A stretch of DNA of 64,000 nt, taken from positions 1,925,953-1,989,952 of the forward strand of contig NC_086370.1 of NCBI RefSeq assembly GCF_036324505.1, in the 5' to 3' direction. The translations under genes and the position numbers were made by a program. The notes under the pieces were generated by a model. That model was not told the DNA's origin and did no database searches. It saw nothing but the letters and a program-made list of their open reading frames with translations. The DNA comes from Eleginops maclovinus (lineage: Eukaryota > Chordata > Actinopteri > Perciformes > Eleginopidae). Below, in pieces: positions 1 to 14,529 of this stretch. Every line of letters starts with the position of its first letter. The first letter of the stretch is position 1.

Positions 1-3000
1 AGTGATGATGAAGAGGTTAAGAGGATAAAAGTCTGGAAGAGAGACATAGAAACACTTGAGATCAGCTCTTTATAGGGCCGGTAAGGTCTCTTTGATAATG
101 TCCTCTCACTCACCCTTGCGACACATTAGACTGTACATCAGATGTGTTGGAACTGCTTCAGATGAAGCAACATCAGAAAACACAAAGGTTGACCAGCACC
201 ATGCCGTCTGGAACCTGAAGCAACAACCTCATTGCATCATTGGAAGGCATAATGAACATCGCCTCACACTTTTCCTCTTTCTGCACAAAGGTGAGCTGTA
301 TATGTAAAATATTTACACACTCATGACATTATTATTTTTGGAATTAAATTGAATGTCCGTACTGTGAGACTCAGCAGATCCTGCAGCCCAGTACCGGATG
401 GACTCAGATCAACAGATCATCTGCATTCCTCAGATAACTTTTCCAACTTGGTATGATGTGCTAGACCCATGCCATAGTTCAGATCGTCCCTGTATATTGA
501 ACAGAAGACAGAATTCCACCTTGGCATACACCTTTATTCATATCTACCCAATGAGACAGATGCAACTTTGCCCAATTGAACCCACATTGTGATGAGCGTG
601 CCAGTGTACCATTGTTACATTATTCTATTGTTGGGAACACCTCTAGCTAACCGTGTCCATGATTATTTCTGTGCTTTCTTATTATATTAGCCCTGGATGC
701 ATCAACAAAACACAAAAGTTTTGGATATTAAGAATATATTGCGTTTAAAACATACGTAGCATATCAGTGTCTGTTTTTGAAATATCCTCCAGTGAGCCCT
801 GCTTCCTGTCTGAAACAGCAAAGAGGGTTTTCTGGTAAATATCCAGGATAAAAAAGAAAATGACACACTGACACTGGACATGCTTGTTGGATATTGATTT
901 GCATTTACTGTATGGATTCTAATAAAATATAAGCATACTGATTAATGGCAGCAGAAATATGAGTTATTTCCATTATTATGTTTTTTTGTTTTGACAGTAC
1001 ATACTGCATGCTGTTGAGAATGGGATTTATAAAATGTTGTTGATGTCGCACAGTATATAAGAATAATCAACACAATTTCGACTTTGTGTGTTGTAAGGCT
1101 ATGGCCCTCTGCTGATGTCCAAACATTTCCTATGGTCCTGATGATCCGTCCTGCATGTGCACAGCTGGATCAGCTGTCAGGACATAAAGGGCCTGTCCAC
1201 ATGCGCTGCAAACTATCAGACAACCAATGACTTCAGAGTTACAAGGCAACAATTCAATCTTGTTGAAAGATGTGTGCTAAAACAATAGATTATCTAAATC
1301 CAAAACCCTTTATATCGTCAGCATTATAATGTCTTTAACAGAGTCCGTCTGATGGAGGAGTTGTTGACCATCAATCCTCAATCATCACCCTGTCTCATCA
1401 CTTAGGATTACTTTGTCATTATCCATTTGATTTTGACAGCTTTATGCATCCTGGAGCCAAGCCCAGTGATCGAAATCTTCCGGTGAGATAATTTAAACCA
1501 TACCCACCGCCTTCTACCTGTTGGCCTCACTTTACCTTTGCCAAAAGCATTCTGCTATGCTGCTAGCTTTCCCTCTTTATGAAAAGCTCTATGGCTAAAA
1601 AGGTTCATTCTAAAGTGTTTTTTGTTCCCTCTGTTTCAGTTCTATTACCACAGACTACTCTGTCCCTAAAGCTGCTCTGACTGTCATCACTTCTGACTGC
1701 TTTGTAAAGTCTTATGACAACTAGCAGCTGTGAGTCCTGTCAGTAGTCTCGGATGGTTGCATGATAACAGCATTTTTGATATGGTGATTTCAACGTTTGT
1801 TGCCTCTGTCGAGGAAGTTATGTTTTCAGTTTGGTTTTGTTGGTTTGTCATCATGATTATAAAAAAACTACTGGCCCAATTGTCATTATACCTGGTGGAA
1901 TAGTGTAGCACAGGCCAGAAGAACACATTAGGTGTTGGACAGGCCAATCACAGGAGGATACACACAAATCATTTCCCACTTGAAAAACGGCCTTGTCAGA
2001 GGTCAAACCTAGTGTTTTCATATTTGAAACATGAGTAACATTGGTGGGGCCTGGTTTTTGATGTGGTAAAATGTTTAGATGTAGGTAGAAAAATATAAGA
2101 TAAAAGATTGCAGGAACTTTGCTCTGTGCTTGAGGCCCCCGAGGGTGCACGTGTCATGGAATCCGCTGTTGTACATGGTATATAAACAGCACAATAATGT
2201 GACTGTCCTCTGACATGAAATAGTGTTGTAAATAAAAAAATTAGAGGGACTGACGGAGAGAACCAGCTTTAGATGAACAAGTAGAGTTAAAGTGATGCAT
2301 CAGGGGAACCAGTCATTAAATATGAAAAGTAGAGGAAAGGAAACAGAAAAGAGGCGGAAATGTCCATTAAACCTTTCATTGGGAAACTTGATAATATTCC
2401 CAGTTGCAGCATCAGTGACCACTCTGCTCTCCTTTCCTCTTCCTTCCTCTCTCTGTCTCCCACCAGCGACGTCTCCCTTTGATTCCCAAACCTGCAAAAT
2501 CCATCAGGACCTGGGAGGAGGGAACACACACTCACACTCCCACCGCAGCGGCTGAAAAACAATCCACCTGAACAAAGGCGAGACAGATGCTGAGGATCCG
2601 GGAACCTAATCTGAAGAGCCCAGGTGCCGCCATAAATGAAAGGAGAGGTGGGGGTGGTCCCTGATGGATGCTCAGTCCCTCCCTGAAAAGAAACCTCCTG
2701 TGTGTTTAATAGACATGAAATTGTCATCCTCATCTCTGAATTTGCCATATGTGCTACAATCTGCGAGTGGTTCAAAAAAACGTTTCCACATCAGGCCAGA
2801 GCATTCAGCTGCACCTATACATTCATTTATTTTCTCCAAATAACATTACCAATTTTAAGCATCAAGTTATTGGAAGCCCTCCTACTGGTTAACTCTCTAC
2901 CTATAGGCTGTAGGCAAAGCATTTATTACAAATGGAAATAAACCTCAATGTTATACTGGGACCCTATTGTTTTCAGTCAACAACATAAAACAATAACCAG

Positions 3001-3132
3001 AATTGTTTTAAATAATTATTATCAGATTACACAAGGCCCTCAGTGAGTCCAACATTCTTACTGAACACCAACAACAGCCAAGCCTGAAGATGAGCCTGCA
3101 CCATTTACACCAGCTGCACAGTGACAGCAGCA
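1..3132. other. No gene recognised
   Basis: I see no convincing exon, RNA gene or terminal-repeat element in this stretch. Open frames are short, overlap on both strands and match nothing I recognise. A pyrimidine-rich patch around 2420-2700 is somewhat GC-richer than its surroundings but carries no clear promoter motif set. Confidence 0.5.
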
Positions 3133-3140
3133 CCTTTAGG

Positions 3141-3663
3141 CAGTGGTGTAAAGTAAGTACATTTTATATTGTAAAATGTTTTGCAACTTTGTACTTCTAC
3201 TCCACTACAATTCAGAGGTAAATGGTGTACTTTTACTCCACTACATGTATTTAATCCCTTTAGTTACTTTACAGTGCTGGATTAATGATATGAAATATAA
3301 TCAACCCTTAAATCAGGCTTTAGTTCACCTGGAGTGAATTCAGCAGCTACCCTGCAGTATACAAAGCCATTAAAACTAGCTGCACCTTTACCATATCAGA
3401 TATATTATTCTGAAATGGACCAATCAAACAATGACTACTTTTACTTCGCTACTTTAAGTACATTTTGATGAGAATACATTTCTACTTTTACTCCAGTACA
3501 AGATCTGAGTACTTTTACTTTTGCTCAAGTACAAGACCTGAGTACTATACTTCTACTTTTACTCCAGTACAACATCTGAGTACTTTTACTTTTACTCAAG
3601 AACAAGATTTGAGTACTTGTACTTTTACTCAAGTAAAGGTTCTGAGTACTTTCCCCACTTCTG
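3141..3663. mobile_element. Non-autonomous hAT-type MITE (TACTTTTACT family)
   Basis: The left end reads CAGTGGTGTAAAGTAAGTAC and the right end, on the other strand, CAGAAGTGGGGAAAGTAC, so the termini are imperfect inverted repeats of the CAG-type used by hAT elements. The flanks are 8-bp near-duplications, CCTTTAGG at 3133-3140 and CCTTCAGA at 3664-3671 (6 of 8 match), as expected for an old hAT insertion. The interior is built from TACTTTTACTC-type motifs. Sequences of this style (GTACTTTTACTCCACTACA) are very common in fish genomes. There is no coding capacity. A second copy of the same style lies at 49453. Confidence 0.75.
3470..3655. repeat. Degenerate tandem repeat (TCTGAGTAC...TTTTACTC) inside the MITE
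   Basis: The phrase CTGAGTAC followed by TTTTACTTTTACTC-like sequence and AGTACAA recurs about five times, with an irregular period of roughly 30 to 38 bp. It forms the subterminal part of the MITE at 3141-3663. It probably arose by slippage within the element's subterminal motif. Confidence 0.7.
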
Positions 3664-3671
3664 CCTTCAGA

Positions 3672-5927
3672 TCTCCATCACACACAGTGGTCACATGTGT
3701 CAGTAAGAAGAAGGAGAGGCTCTGCTGAAGTTTTGTTACATTAGACAATAACATGATTATTGTGTTGCTCAGTCAAAGGCTCACACAGTGTGTTGGAGAG
3801 GGAGCAGTGCATCATGTGAGCTTCAGGGCCTGTAAGACAGAAGGATGAGCTGATGTCGTGCAGACACCTCTGACTCCATAACCCGAGAACACTGCTCAGG
3901 ATAGTGTGGTTCAACAGGCGGGTCAGCGGCACAATGCGGCGCTGCCTTGACCTTCTGTTCAGTGGTCGTTGTTGTGGAAACATCTATCATGGCAGCTGTT
4001 CTTGCGACAACATCAGAGGTCTCTGACCCTCACAGCATCGCAGACCTCTGACTTTCCTTGACCTCGGGTCAATAACACGTGGCTTGACACAGTCAGAAGT
4101 CAGAGAACTGCTGTCTGTTTATTGGTTAGCTTAAGGAAGTAACGAGGAGGGGAACCAGTGTAATAAGGGTTTCTCGCACGCTCACAGGGGGGTGTGTTGG
4201 TGCTGGATGTGCCTCTGTGTAAACTATCTTTCATATTGTTGTTTTTTATGCCTTTTCAATATCTTGTAGTCGATTACAATTACATTTAAGAAATAAGTCA
4301 TTAAATTACTGTTACATTTTTAAAAAGATATTATAGGGAGACGTACTGAATGAATTTCCTTTGTAGTTTATATTGAAGGTACTTTAATTCTTCTTTATTT
4401 TAAATACATGTATTTTTTAATGCAGTAAGTGGACACCTGATGAATGTATTAAGCCAAAGCAGCATCTGTAAACTTTAACATAAAGCCGTAAATAATTATA
4501 TAACATTATTATTTTTTTATGAGAATAATCATTATCTACAGCCTTCGGATGTAAGGGTAACAAGTAAAACACTTAAGATACTTTCTGAAAAAATTTTACA
4601 TTAATGCAAGGCTCGACTTACATAAGTGCTAGTTCTGTGCATGTGATACTCATTTGAGCATGCACCTGTTTTTAAATACACTGGCCTAATCCGTTCCTCA
4701 TGCAGCCAGTGTTAGCGGACTGCTGGCTGATTTGGGGCTATCTGCTGGCACTGACTCACAGAGAGCATTGGGTTTAATGAGGAACAGTTCTGTTAGAATA
4801 AGCAAGAGGCACCCAATCAGAGGCGGAGGTAAACAGGCCGTGTTGTTATGATGGCTCTCAGCTGTGCAGCGCTGCAGCAGACCAACAACCTCACTGTACT
4901 GATGCTAAGCTGTTCCGTGTCCTATAGGGAAAGATAGAAAAACAACCTCTAACTACAAAATATCCTCCATAACTTAGCCCTCAGGTGGAATGTGAGTACT
5001 GCTGACGGTATTTGACAACTTCAGATGAACCAGAATTAATGAAAATGTGCTCATACACATCAAGTCTTAGCTGCAGGTATTTCCATGCACTAGCTCACAA
5101 AATAAGAGTGAGAGCTTTGGAGCACCATGTAAGGTTTCCACTGCCGGCTCAAGGCTTCACAGCTTGAACGGCTGATGTCAGGGCATTACACTTTAAAAAC
5201 AGACCTTGTGGTGAAAGGGGAAACAGCTTGTGAGTGTGTGGATGTCAACAGATATGATGGACTCCAAGAGATCTGAGACACAACTTTTAAAAAGTGAAAT
5301 ATGTTCTCACTGTATACACAGAACACCAGATGTCTTCAACAATATGCAAAATACAATACATTGTCTTTATTATATACAAAATTTAACTTGAGAGTAGTGA
5401 GATTAATGTGCATTAAAACAAATGATAGCCAGCAGGTTTATGTCTAAAGAGTAATATATAGTTAATTAAAGCAGAAAACCTGAATGTGGGGAATTGTATT
5501 CTACGGGGAACAAAAATGATCGGAATCATGTTACAGCAAAAAGAACACAGCTTCATATTAACCAAAAGTGAATACTTTCTAATAACCTGTTTGAGTTCCT
5601 TTTATATTCCAAAGAATATTGCTACATTTGCTACTTTAAATCTGTAGTATTTAAACCTTTGTATGTGTAAATATGAACAACTTTCATATTGTAAGAGAAG
5701 ATGGTTATTTTATTCTTCCTACAGATTGTAAATCAGTACTTTTAATTAACTTTCATTTTCTGTTGATGATTTTACTTCTTACATTTTATTTGTATTGCTA
5801 GTGTTGTACTTCAAAATATAGTCACTTCACACCTGTCTTACAGGGTTTTCTTTACCTCACACTCATTTATTATAATTCAGAGAACAATAATGTATAAAGG
5901 GTCTGTAATTACTATGTCTTAGAAGTA
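3672..5927. other. No gene recognised
   Basis: Nothing supportable as a gene. The sequence is AT-rich, with short frames only and no terminal-repeat element that I could delimit. Confidence 0.5.
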
Positions 5928-5929
5928 TG

Positions 5930-6215
5930 GCTGGGCAAGTTAATGCGTTATTACCGAGTTAACGCATTAATTAACGCCAACAATTATATTATCGTGCATT
6001 AACAACGCATTATAACACATTGTTTTGTCAATTTACACTATTGTCTATAAAGTTGGAATAATGTTGTTTTCAGACTTGTTCCTTTTTTTATTCCTTTACA
6101 CACACATCATTTCATGAGAAGAGGTAACAAATATTTTATTCCATCTCTATGGGCAACTTTGTACATTACAGTATGTTAAGTCATAATTGTAAGAATACTG
6201 AGTTTTAGTTTTAAA
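5930..6215. repeat. Dispersed fish repeat with TTAACGC-rich head
   Basis: The stretch starts GCTGGGCAAGTTAATGCG and continues with alternating TTAACGCATTAA motifs, a head that I recognise as a common interspersed repeat in fish (GGGCGATTAATGCGTTAA type). It is probably one end of a non-autonomous DNA transposon. The right boundary is uncertain and no matching inverted end was found. Confidence 0.5.
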
Positions 6216-6777
6216 GCTCATATCGTTTATCGTAGTTTAATAAGTAGCCATTGTGCTTGAAAGGAAGGGAACCACATGTAGCTGAGCATGACTCTGCAGA
6301 GTGAGGGCAGCAGCAGTTACCACAGCCTTCCATGCAGCTGACTCTAATGTCACATTGTTTATGCGTTAACACATCAGCCACCTGAACAGACAGCACCTTT
6401 CCGCCCCACATGGCCCCCAGATGTTGGAGTGGGACAGGGATTGCTTTTATGGGGCATCTGAATATTTGGTATGAAAGCAGTTGTGCATTTATGAGTGGGC
6501 GATGTGAGCCTGCATTGTTCTGCTGGACATGTGTGTGTGAAGCTGCTCTTCTCTGTGAGATAAAGGTGAAACTGCAAACGGGGGTGTGATGGTACACTGA
6601 CACTCCTGGGAGAGCTTTTCTCGGCTTTCAGCTTCTGCTATTTTCCTCTTTAAAGATATGATCTATGACACACGTTATTGCAACATTTTCTATAATGATG
6701 ATTCATGGTTACGCTCTGTTGGTATGCTGTGGCTAAAGGAGTTATATGGTCTCTGCATCTCCCGCAGTAACAACATG
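6216..6777. other. No gene recognised
   Basis: A minus-strand open frame of 130 codons (6211-6603) begins in this stretch. Its translation is rich in His and Cys and has no recognisable domain or splice context, so I treat it as chance. Confidence 0.45.
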
Positions 6778-6981
6778 CACTGAAAAAGAAATAAACTGTA
6801 ATACTGACTTCAATTAAACATATTATGTCAACAGATTTCAGTTAGTTGAAAACAATAATTTGAAAACTTAATATTTTTTTATTGAAAAACTGTAATATTA
6901 TTGCTTTCAACTAACTGAATACAGTTATGTGAAATCTGTGGAAATAGTACATTTAATAAAAGTTATCATTTTAGTTTTGTC
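6778..6981. mobile_element. Palindromic MITE, copy 1 of 3
   Basis: The left arm contains CACTGAAAAAG, then CTTCAATTAAACATATTATG and TCAACAGATTTCAGTTAGTTG. The right arm is its approximate reverse complement, with CAACTAACTGAATACAG, GTGAAATCTGTGG and ACATTTAATAAAAG. The same family occurs at 50213-50360 and 54193-54389, and the last copy is the best preserved. No coding capacity. The target duplication could not be read confidently. Confidence 0.7.
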
Positions 6982-8778
6982 TGTATATTAAAGGTCCATG
7001 GCAGTCTTCAACAACAGAACAGAACCCAGGGTCATACTGCAGTATTATTAGTGTGTTAATGTACTTCACAGGATGAATATTACTGCTGTTAAGTAGCAGA
7101 GATGAATACAGACCAGGTCTCCCTCTCTCTTTCTCCCAACCTGAGGAAACCAACAGACTGAGCTGCACTGCGTCTCTCCTATAGCAGCCTCATGCTCTTA
7201 AATAGAAGGCCAGACCAGAGGAAGGTACAGCTGGCCCTGTGGGGGGAAGCACTCTGGGTGACCCAGGCCTGGAAGCCTGCCTCAGTCAGAGGATCCAAGA
7301 CGGCTGTCTGCCTCATCTATCATTCCTCCACAGTGGAGGCTCCTCACCCTGCTTAACTGGAAGCTAGAGACATTCTGTGGATGACATCATATTCTCTACG
7401 TTCTAAATATTAGCTATCTATAGAAAATGTTGTCCAGTTTTAAAACAAATATATTAGCAATAATTAGTAGGCCTATTTACGTTAGTAACCCATGGAGCAA
7501 CCCTCGGGCTGCTGTGGGACTCGTGTCAGGAAGTGTTCACCACACACAGATGTGTTAGGTATTAGGATGAAAAGGTTGAGGATCCTGGTATAATGTTCCT
7601 GATATTTTGGGATGGAGTGGTTGCGGTGTAGCATGGTACTCACATCATTGGAAGGTGTGCAATAAAAAATATATATAAACTCTGCCGCAGAAAGGCCTAA
7701 GAAGGAAAAGAGCCAAAACACTGAAGCATGCAAAAACATTTGTAGGATTTACAGGAAAAGCTGCATTCACATGGTCAGCAGTACAACCGCAGATCTGCGC
7801 TGTGCCGGTGTGTTCCTCTGGAGAGGGCGGAGCTGCCAGATAGGCGGAAGCGCTACCCTTAAAATGACAATTTTTCTGTTTTGAGATGTCAATATTTTAT
7901 GTTTATGTCTGCTATTTCCTACTCTTTCCTTTTTTACATTGTGTTGAATGCCTTGTTTGTACGCTGCTGTGACCAGCTGTTTTCACCGTAAGCTCGGCCC
8001 CCTAAAGGCAGCACGCCAAAGCTAGTCACTTGAAATCATGTGAAAGCACCTCGCATGACAATACCACCGCACAGCAGGTAAAACAATGTGTCATGAAGTC
8101 TGGAGTCTTGTTGTTGATACACGATTGCACGTTTCAGAAAAGTGCTCATTCGTCTGTGTATACAATGGAGACACACTGGAATGGTGCGTTCACATCAGAC
8201 CAGTTGAGTTTCACCTCGGCATCATTTGTTTGATCACGTTACTCAAACTGGACACGCCAGGCAGGAATTATCTCCATGAAGATACCAACGACTTCTCATC
8301 ACCTACCTATCTGCATGTTGTGGAAGTCCGAGATACGTCGGGAAACCTAACGCCGTATGTCTGGATTCATACCGTCACCTGGAGACACTCAACCCTCAGA
8401 GAGGTTCACAGCTGTCTGCTGGATCAATATAGTTACAACATTGGCCTGAACCCAAAATAAACATATTTTGCCGTGATTTAATTACAATAGTTACACTAAT
8501 TAGTTCAATACTCTGTTGTGATAAGTCCATTTTGAAAATGCTAGGGTTGTTAACACTCGATAACACACTGCTGCTAAGCAGGGAGACAAGGGAAGAGGTA
8601 AAGACAGAGCGCTGGACGTCAGATAAATCACCAGAAGAAGACAGGAAGTAAACACTAAGATAAGGACTTGGTGGAACAGAAACTGTGTGGAAGCAATACG
8701 ATCATTTTTAAGTCAATAAAATCATTTTCAATTAAAATTGGGAGTCAAGTCGTTCTCTTATTTAGTATGTGGCCGTGT
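6982..8778. other. No gene recognised
   Basis: Contains a plus-strand open frame of 124 codons at 8086-8460 with no recognisable motif and no start or splice context. I regard it as a chance frame. No RNA gene or delimitable repeat seen. Confidence 0.45.
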
Positions 8779-8890
8779 AATAAGCGGGATAATGTACACG
8801 AAGCATTACGTCGCGCCAGGCTCCATGATCTCTCTGTCAGGTGTTCTTTTTTCATTAATGACCTCCTCGTTGTACATTATCCCTTACTAA
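8779..8890. repeat. Short inverted repeat (MITE-like)
   Basis: The left arm GGGATAATGTACACGA at about 8785-8801 and the right arm TCGTTGTACATTATCCC at about 8867-8883 are inverted copies differing by one inserted base. They are separated by about 65 bp. It looks like a small palindromic MITE. Flanking duplications were not evident. Confidence 0.55.
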
Positions 8891-10632
8891 AGGTTAGTGT
8901 CACTGAGGGAATAACTCCATAAACCTCGTCTGAGATCAGTTTTGAAGTTTGTCAACCCCCATGAAAAAAAGAAAGTCCTCCGTAGAGCTTGAGAGAGTTT
9001 TTGGGTGTGTCAAATGGTAAGTGATAGTGATGAAAATAGCTTGCTCACAGATAGAGAGGGAGCATGGAGATATAAATGCAATTGAAAACAAAGGGCTTTA
9101 ATTTAAAGAAATTTAATTTATTTGAAGTACCAAAGAGAAGACAAAAGAGACTAAAGGGAAGAAACACACACACAATTATGGTGGTCCAAATTAAGACATC
9201 AAAGAGAAAAATGCAGGAAACAGAAAGTTAGTGTGCGTTTCTTAAACACAGAACTAGCATACCTCCAAAAGTAGAGGTGTGTTGATTGAAGTGTTGTATT
9301 ATTTGTGCAAATCAGAGCTTTCAAATGTTATCGTGGTCTTTTTATTTCGAAGAGGTCCGTCAGACAGAACAAAATAATCGGTTTATTCATATTGTTGTTG
9401 TTTTTTTTACTAAAGCACATGCATTAACACAACAGGCGTCACACCTCAGCGAGCTCTGTGAAGATGAGCTGGAAGATTCTCCGCTGGTTCCTGTTAAGAA
9501 TACCAAGAAGCTTCACTGTAAAGTATAACAATATTTATTAACGTAACGGTACAGTAAGTCCACAAGGGAAACACAGCTGCGCTCCTTCCCCACGCCACTG
9601 ATCCACAGACCACATTGAGGCAATTTAATGTCTACCAGCAGCGTGGCCTCGATCTTCTGTTTACATCACGCATTTCTACTATCTGGTTCTTCCGGTCTCG
9701 TCTTCTCTCATTGGTTGGCAGCGGGGGCCGGATCCTGTTGGTCCTTTGCCGTCACATGGGCGTATCCCCGTCTCTTCTATTGGCTGACATCGTCGGAGGC
9801 TGGTCCAGGCCACGTTCTGCTTAACCCTGTTATGAAGTCACCTTCACCATCTGTTAATGTAGTCATGACTCTTCCCCTTATAATATTCTATTATACAATT
9901 CTTCTGAGGTTTATTGGTTATTCAACACGTAATAGTATTATTGCAGCGTCAATTATAGAGGTAGAGGCGGTGTGTTTAGTATATAACTCCACGAGTCATT
10001 CTCCCTCCACTCTATATATATCATATACTATTAGCTACATGCTAACTGAGGCTAAAATTAATAACATCTGGTATTACCGGAAGTACAAAATCTGGTCCGT
10101 CCAGAAACAGTGAATATATATCATTTAATGTTCCGTTTCAAGATATAGATTATTCTTACATTCCCCGTCGGCTCCGACAGCTATGGAGAGAGTGAACTAA
10201 ATGAGGATGGCGTTTGGTGTTACTCTGTAGGTGTGCGTCATGGAAATACACCAAAAACCCAAGGAAAGGACAGATGGAGCCTCACTCCTTATCTCTGCTG
10301 CTGTGTAAAGAAGCCTTTACATACAGAAGCAAAACACTGCGACACATTTACAGGAGTCACTCAAATTTCATTTAAACTATCCTCTTCGTGTTGAAGTTAT
10401 TCTTTTGTATTTTTTTATTCATTAAGCATTTTAAATTTCAAAGCATTTTGTAACCAGGTTGAAAATAACCCATACAGTGATATTAAAACAAAGATAATAA
10501 ATATGTCACCTACGTTAGTTATACGTTTGGTTAAAATATCTATTTCCCGCAAAGATAACGATTAAACAGTTTAAAAAGGGAAAGTGTAATACGTATGTTT
10601 AAAAGACTAAAATGTATAATTATAAATATTGT
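8891..10632. other. No gene recognised
   Basis: Short frames only. The longest, 161 codons on the plus strand at 9628-10113, has no recognisable domain. The GC-richer patch at 9640-9830 could be part of an old retroelement, but I could find neither LTR ends nor protein motifs. Confidence 0.4.
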
Positions 10633-11274
10633 GGCTATGTCTCGAACCGGACACTTCAGACAGTGCACTGAGGTTCAGGGTCCTGCATTGCAGAGCACTG
10701 ACATCTGTGGTGCGCACCTTCGCTGATAAGTGTTCGATTCGGGACAGCACTTAACGTTAAGCACCTGGCGGAAGTGACGAACGCAAATCTGATTGCGACT
10801 CTAAACCCGCGAAACATTAGCAAAAATAAACTACATTTGTAAACAAACCTACATGAGCAAAAATTTAAAATGAGTGTGGTTTTGGTGATTTTTCTCTCCT
10901 TGGTCTACCCCTTTCTCCACCCCATGTGGAAACTTCACCGTCTCCGCAATCGTGGGAGGATACTGCGTTTACTTGCTGAACGCGAGCTGGTATGCAAATT
11001 TGACATTTTGAGGGGAGGGAGGGGGAATGTGCGTAAACATTTAGCATACACGCATGAAAGCAGCCCAGCGCTCCTCCTCTTCCGCTACGTAGCCAAGATG
11101 GCGCCCGTGAGGTGCGCGAAGTGTCCATCGTTTCACACTCAATTTTTTTCCATCTGAGGGGCACCATCCGGGTACTTTTAGTGCGCTGAACTCTGCCGAT
11201 TTTGCCAGTGTGAACGCCCTAAGCCCCCAAAGTCAGTGTCCGAAGGGCAGAAGTGTGCGAATCAAGACAGGGCC
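10633..11274. mobile_element. Non-autonomous DNA element with about 25-bp inverted ends
   Basis: The left end GGCTATGTCTCGAACCGGAC and the right end, read on the minus strand, GGCCCTGTCTTGATTCGCAC continue into a shared ACTTC and match at 19 of 25 positions. The interior is relatively GC-rich and holds AAGATGGCG at 11094. It has no coding capacity. I could not read a flanking duplication, so the exact ends and superfamily are uncertain. Confidence 0.55.
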
Positions 11275-13119
<1,845 letters not shown>

Positions 13120-13219
13120 GCTTGCTTTTTTTTCAAGCTGTCTTTGGCTTTGTTGTTGCTGTAGCAAATGTAAATGTCCCCTCTGTGGGAGGAATAAAGG
13201 TATTCTGATTCTGATACTG
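13120..13219 (+). repeat. LINE-type 3' tail ending in (ATTCTG)n
   Basis: The sequence GGAATAAAGGTATTCTGATT followed by short ATTCTG repeats is the typical 3' terminus of fish non-LTR retrotransposons, an AATAAA-like signal next to a simple-repeat tail. No coding part remains that I can recognise. A similar tail occurs at 50130-50212. Confidence 0.55.
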
Positions 13220-14521
13220 TAAAAACAAAAACATACAATGGACACATTTGTTATTTTATTATAGTAAAGTCACATGTTTACCTTAAAAAAGTTGACACAT
13301 TTTGCACTTTTTATTGGCTTTTCAACATGTGTGTCCCAGGTGAGCTGTGAGATCCACACTGCTATATCCCAAGATGATGGGGATGCTGGAGTGTTTTTCC
13401 CCTGTAGAAGTATAACAGCATGTAGAGCAAGACCTTGGTTTAAAGAGAGAGAGAAGTCTGGTAACATGCAGGAGCTTGAAGCCCTGATTTAATGTGTATC
13501 CAGGGTCTGTTTTGAGTATCAGATTCAGGGCACCGAGGCGAAGCCTTCTCATGGAGCCGTTTATAGCATATAGATGTTAAACGGTTCTTTGTCAGACAGG
13601 TTTTTACCATCATCATTACTGTTGGCGCACTCCTTGTTATATATTCACGGGTAATTATGAAATATTATTATCCTACTTCTTTATAAACATCATCATTTTG
13701 TGAAATACACTCTACGGATACAAACTGTTAAATTAACAAACTGTATGTCATTAATAATAGCAAACCACTGTGTAATTATTACAAACACACAATACAGTTT
13801 GTACGATAAGAAGCAGCCGCCATCATTGGTTTGTTTTTGTACTTCTATGATAAAGTGTAGATTTTATTTCTCTATTCTTGCACTTTATTTGAAAAACTTG
13901 TGCAGGAGTTGTAAATTTGCTTTTGTAATCTTTGAAATTTTCTCATTAGTTTTTTAATAATGAATAGAAATGTTCTTTTTAAGAGCTGATCATGTTGCTG
14001 TGAATTTTATTTTTATTTATACGTTCTGACGTTACAGGAGTTCCCATAGCACTTTTGTGTGTGAAGCCTACTTAACATACAGTTCAAAATAAATCGTTTT
14101 GGGATACATTTATATTTAATGGTATATGAAACGCCAGAATGTATATTTCGAACACTCAAAGACTGTGAAGAGATATCTCCTGAAATTAGACGGCTCTCTG
14201 ATCTGTCTTTAATTCCACGGCCTCCTGATTGTGTTACTCATCTTGAACTTTGTACATGCTTTGGATAAATAAAACACCTTTTCAATGTTTGACTGCTCTC
14301 TATAGAGTATCATGCTTGGTCTGGCCCTTCACAATAATAATATTATAGGAGCCAAAATAATGGATTAATTATTTAATCACATAATTGTGTGTAAAATATT
14401 GATTATGGAACGGACTAGGAAGTGAATTAATGTTAATGAATTGTGATCCCGCACATGCGGTTAAATGAAACAGCTGACACTGTGATTGCCTCAGCTTGTA
14501 CAAAAGAGTCCTGCTGACAAT
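13220..14521. other. No gene recognised
   Basis: AT-rich sequence with short frames only. Nothing supportable. Confidence 0.5.
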
Positions 14522-14529
14522 ATTCTGAG

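Noticed and set aside
8086..8460. 124-codon plus-strand frame as a gene
   Set aside because: No domain, no splice or promoter context, overlapping frame on the same strand.
9540..10170. LTR retrotransposon
   Set aside because: No matching second LTR, primer-binding site or Gag/Pol motif could be found.
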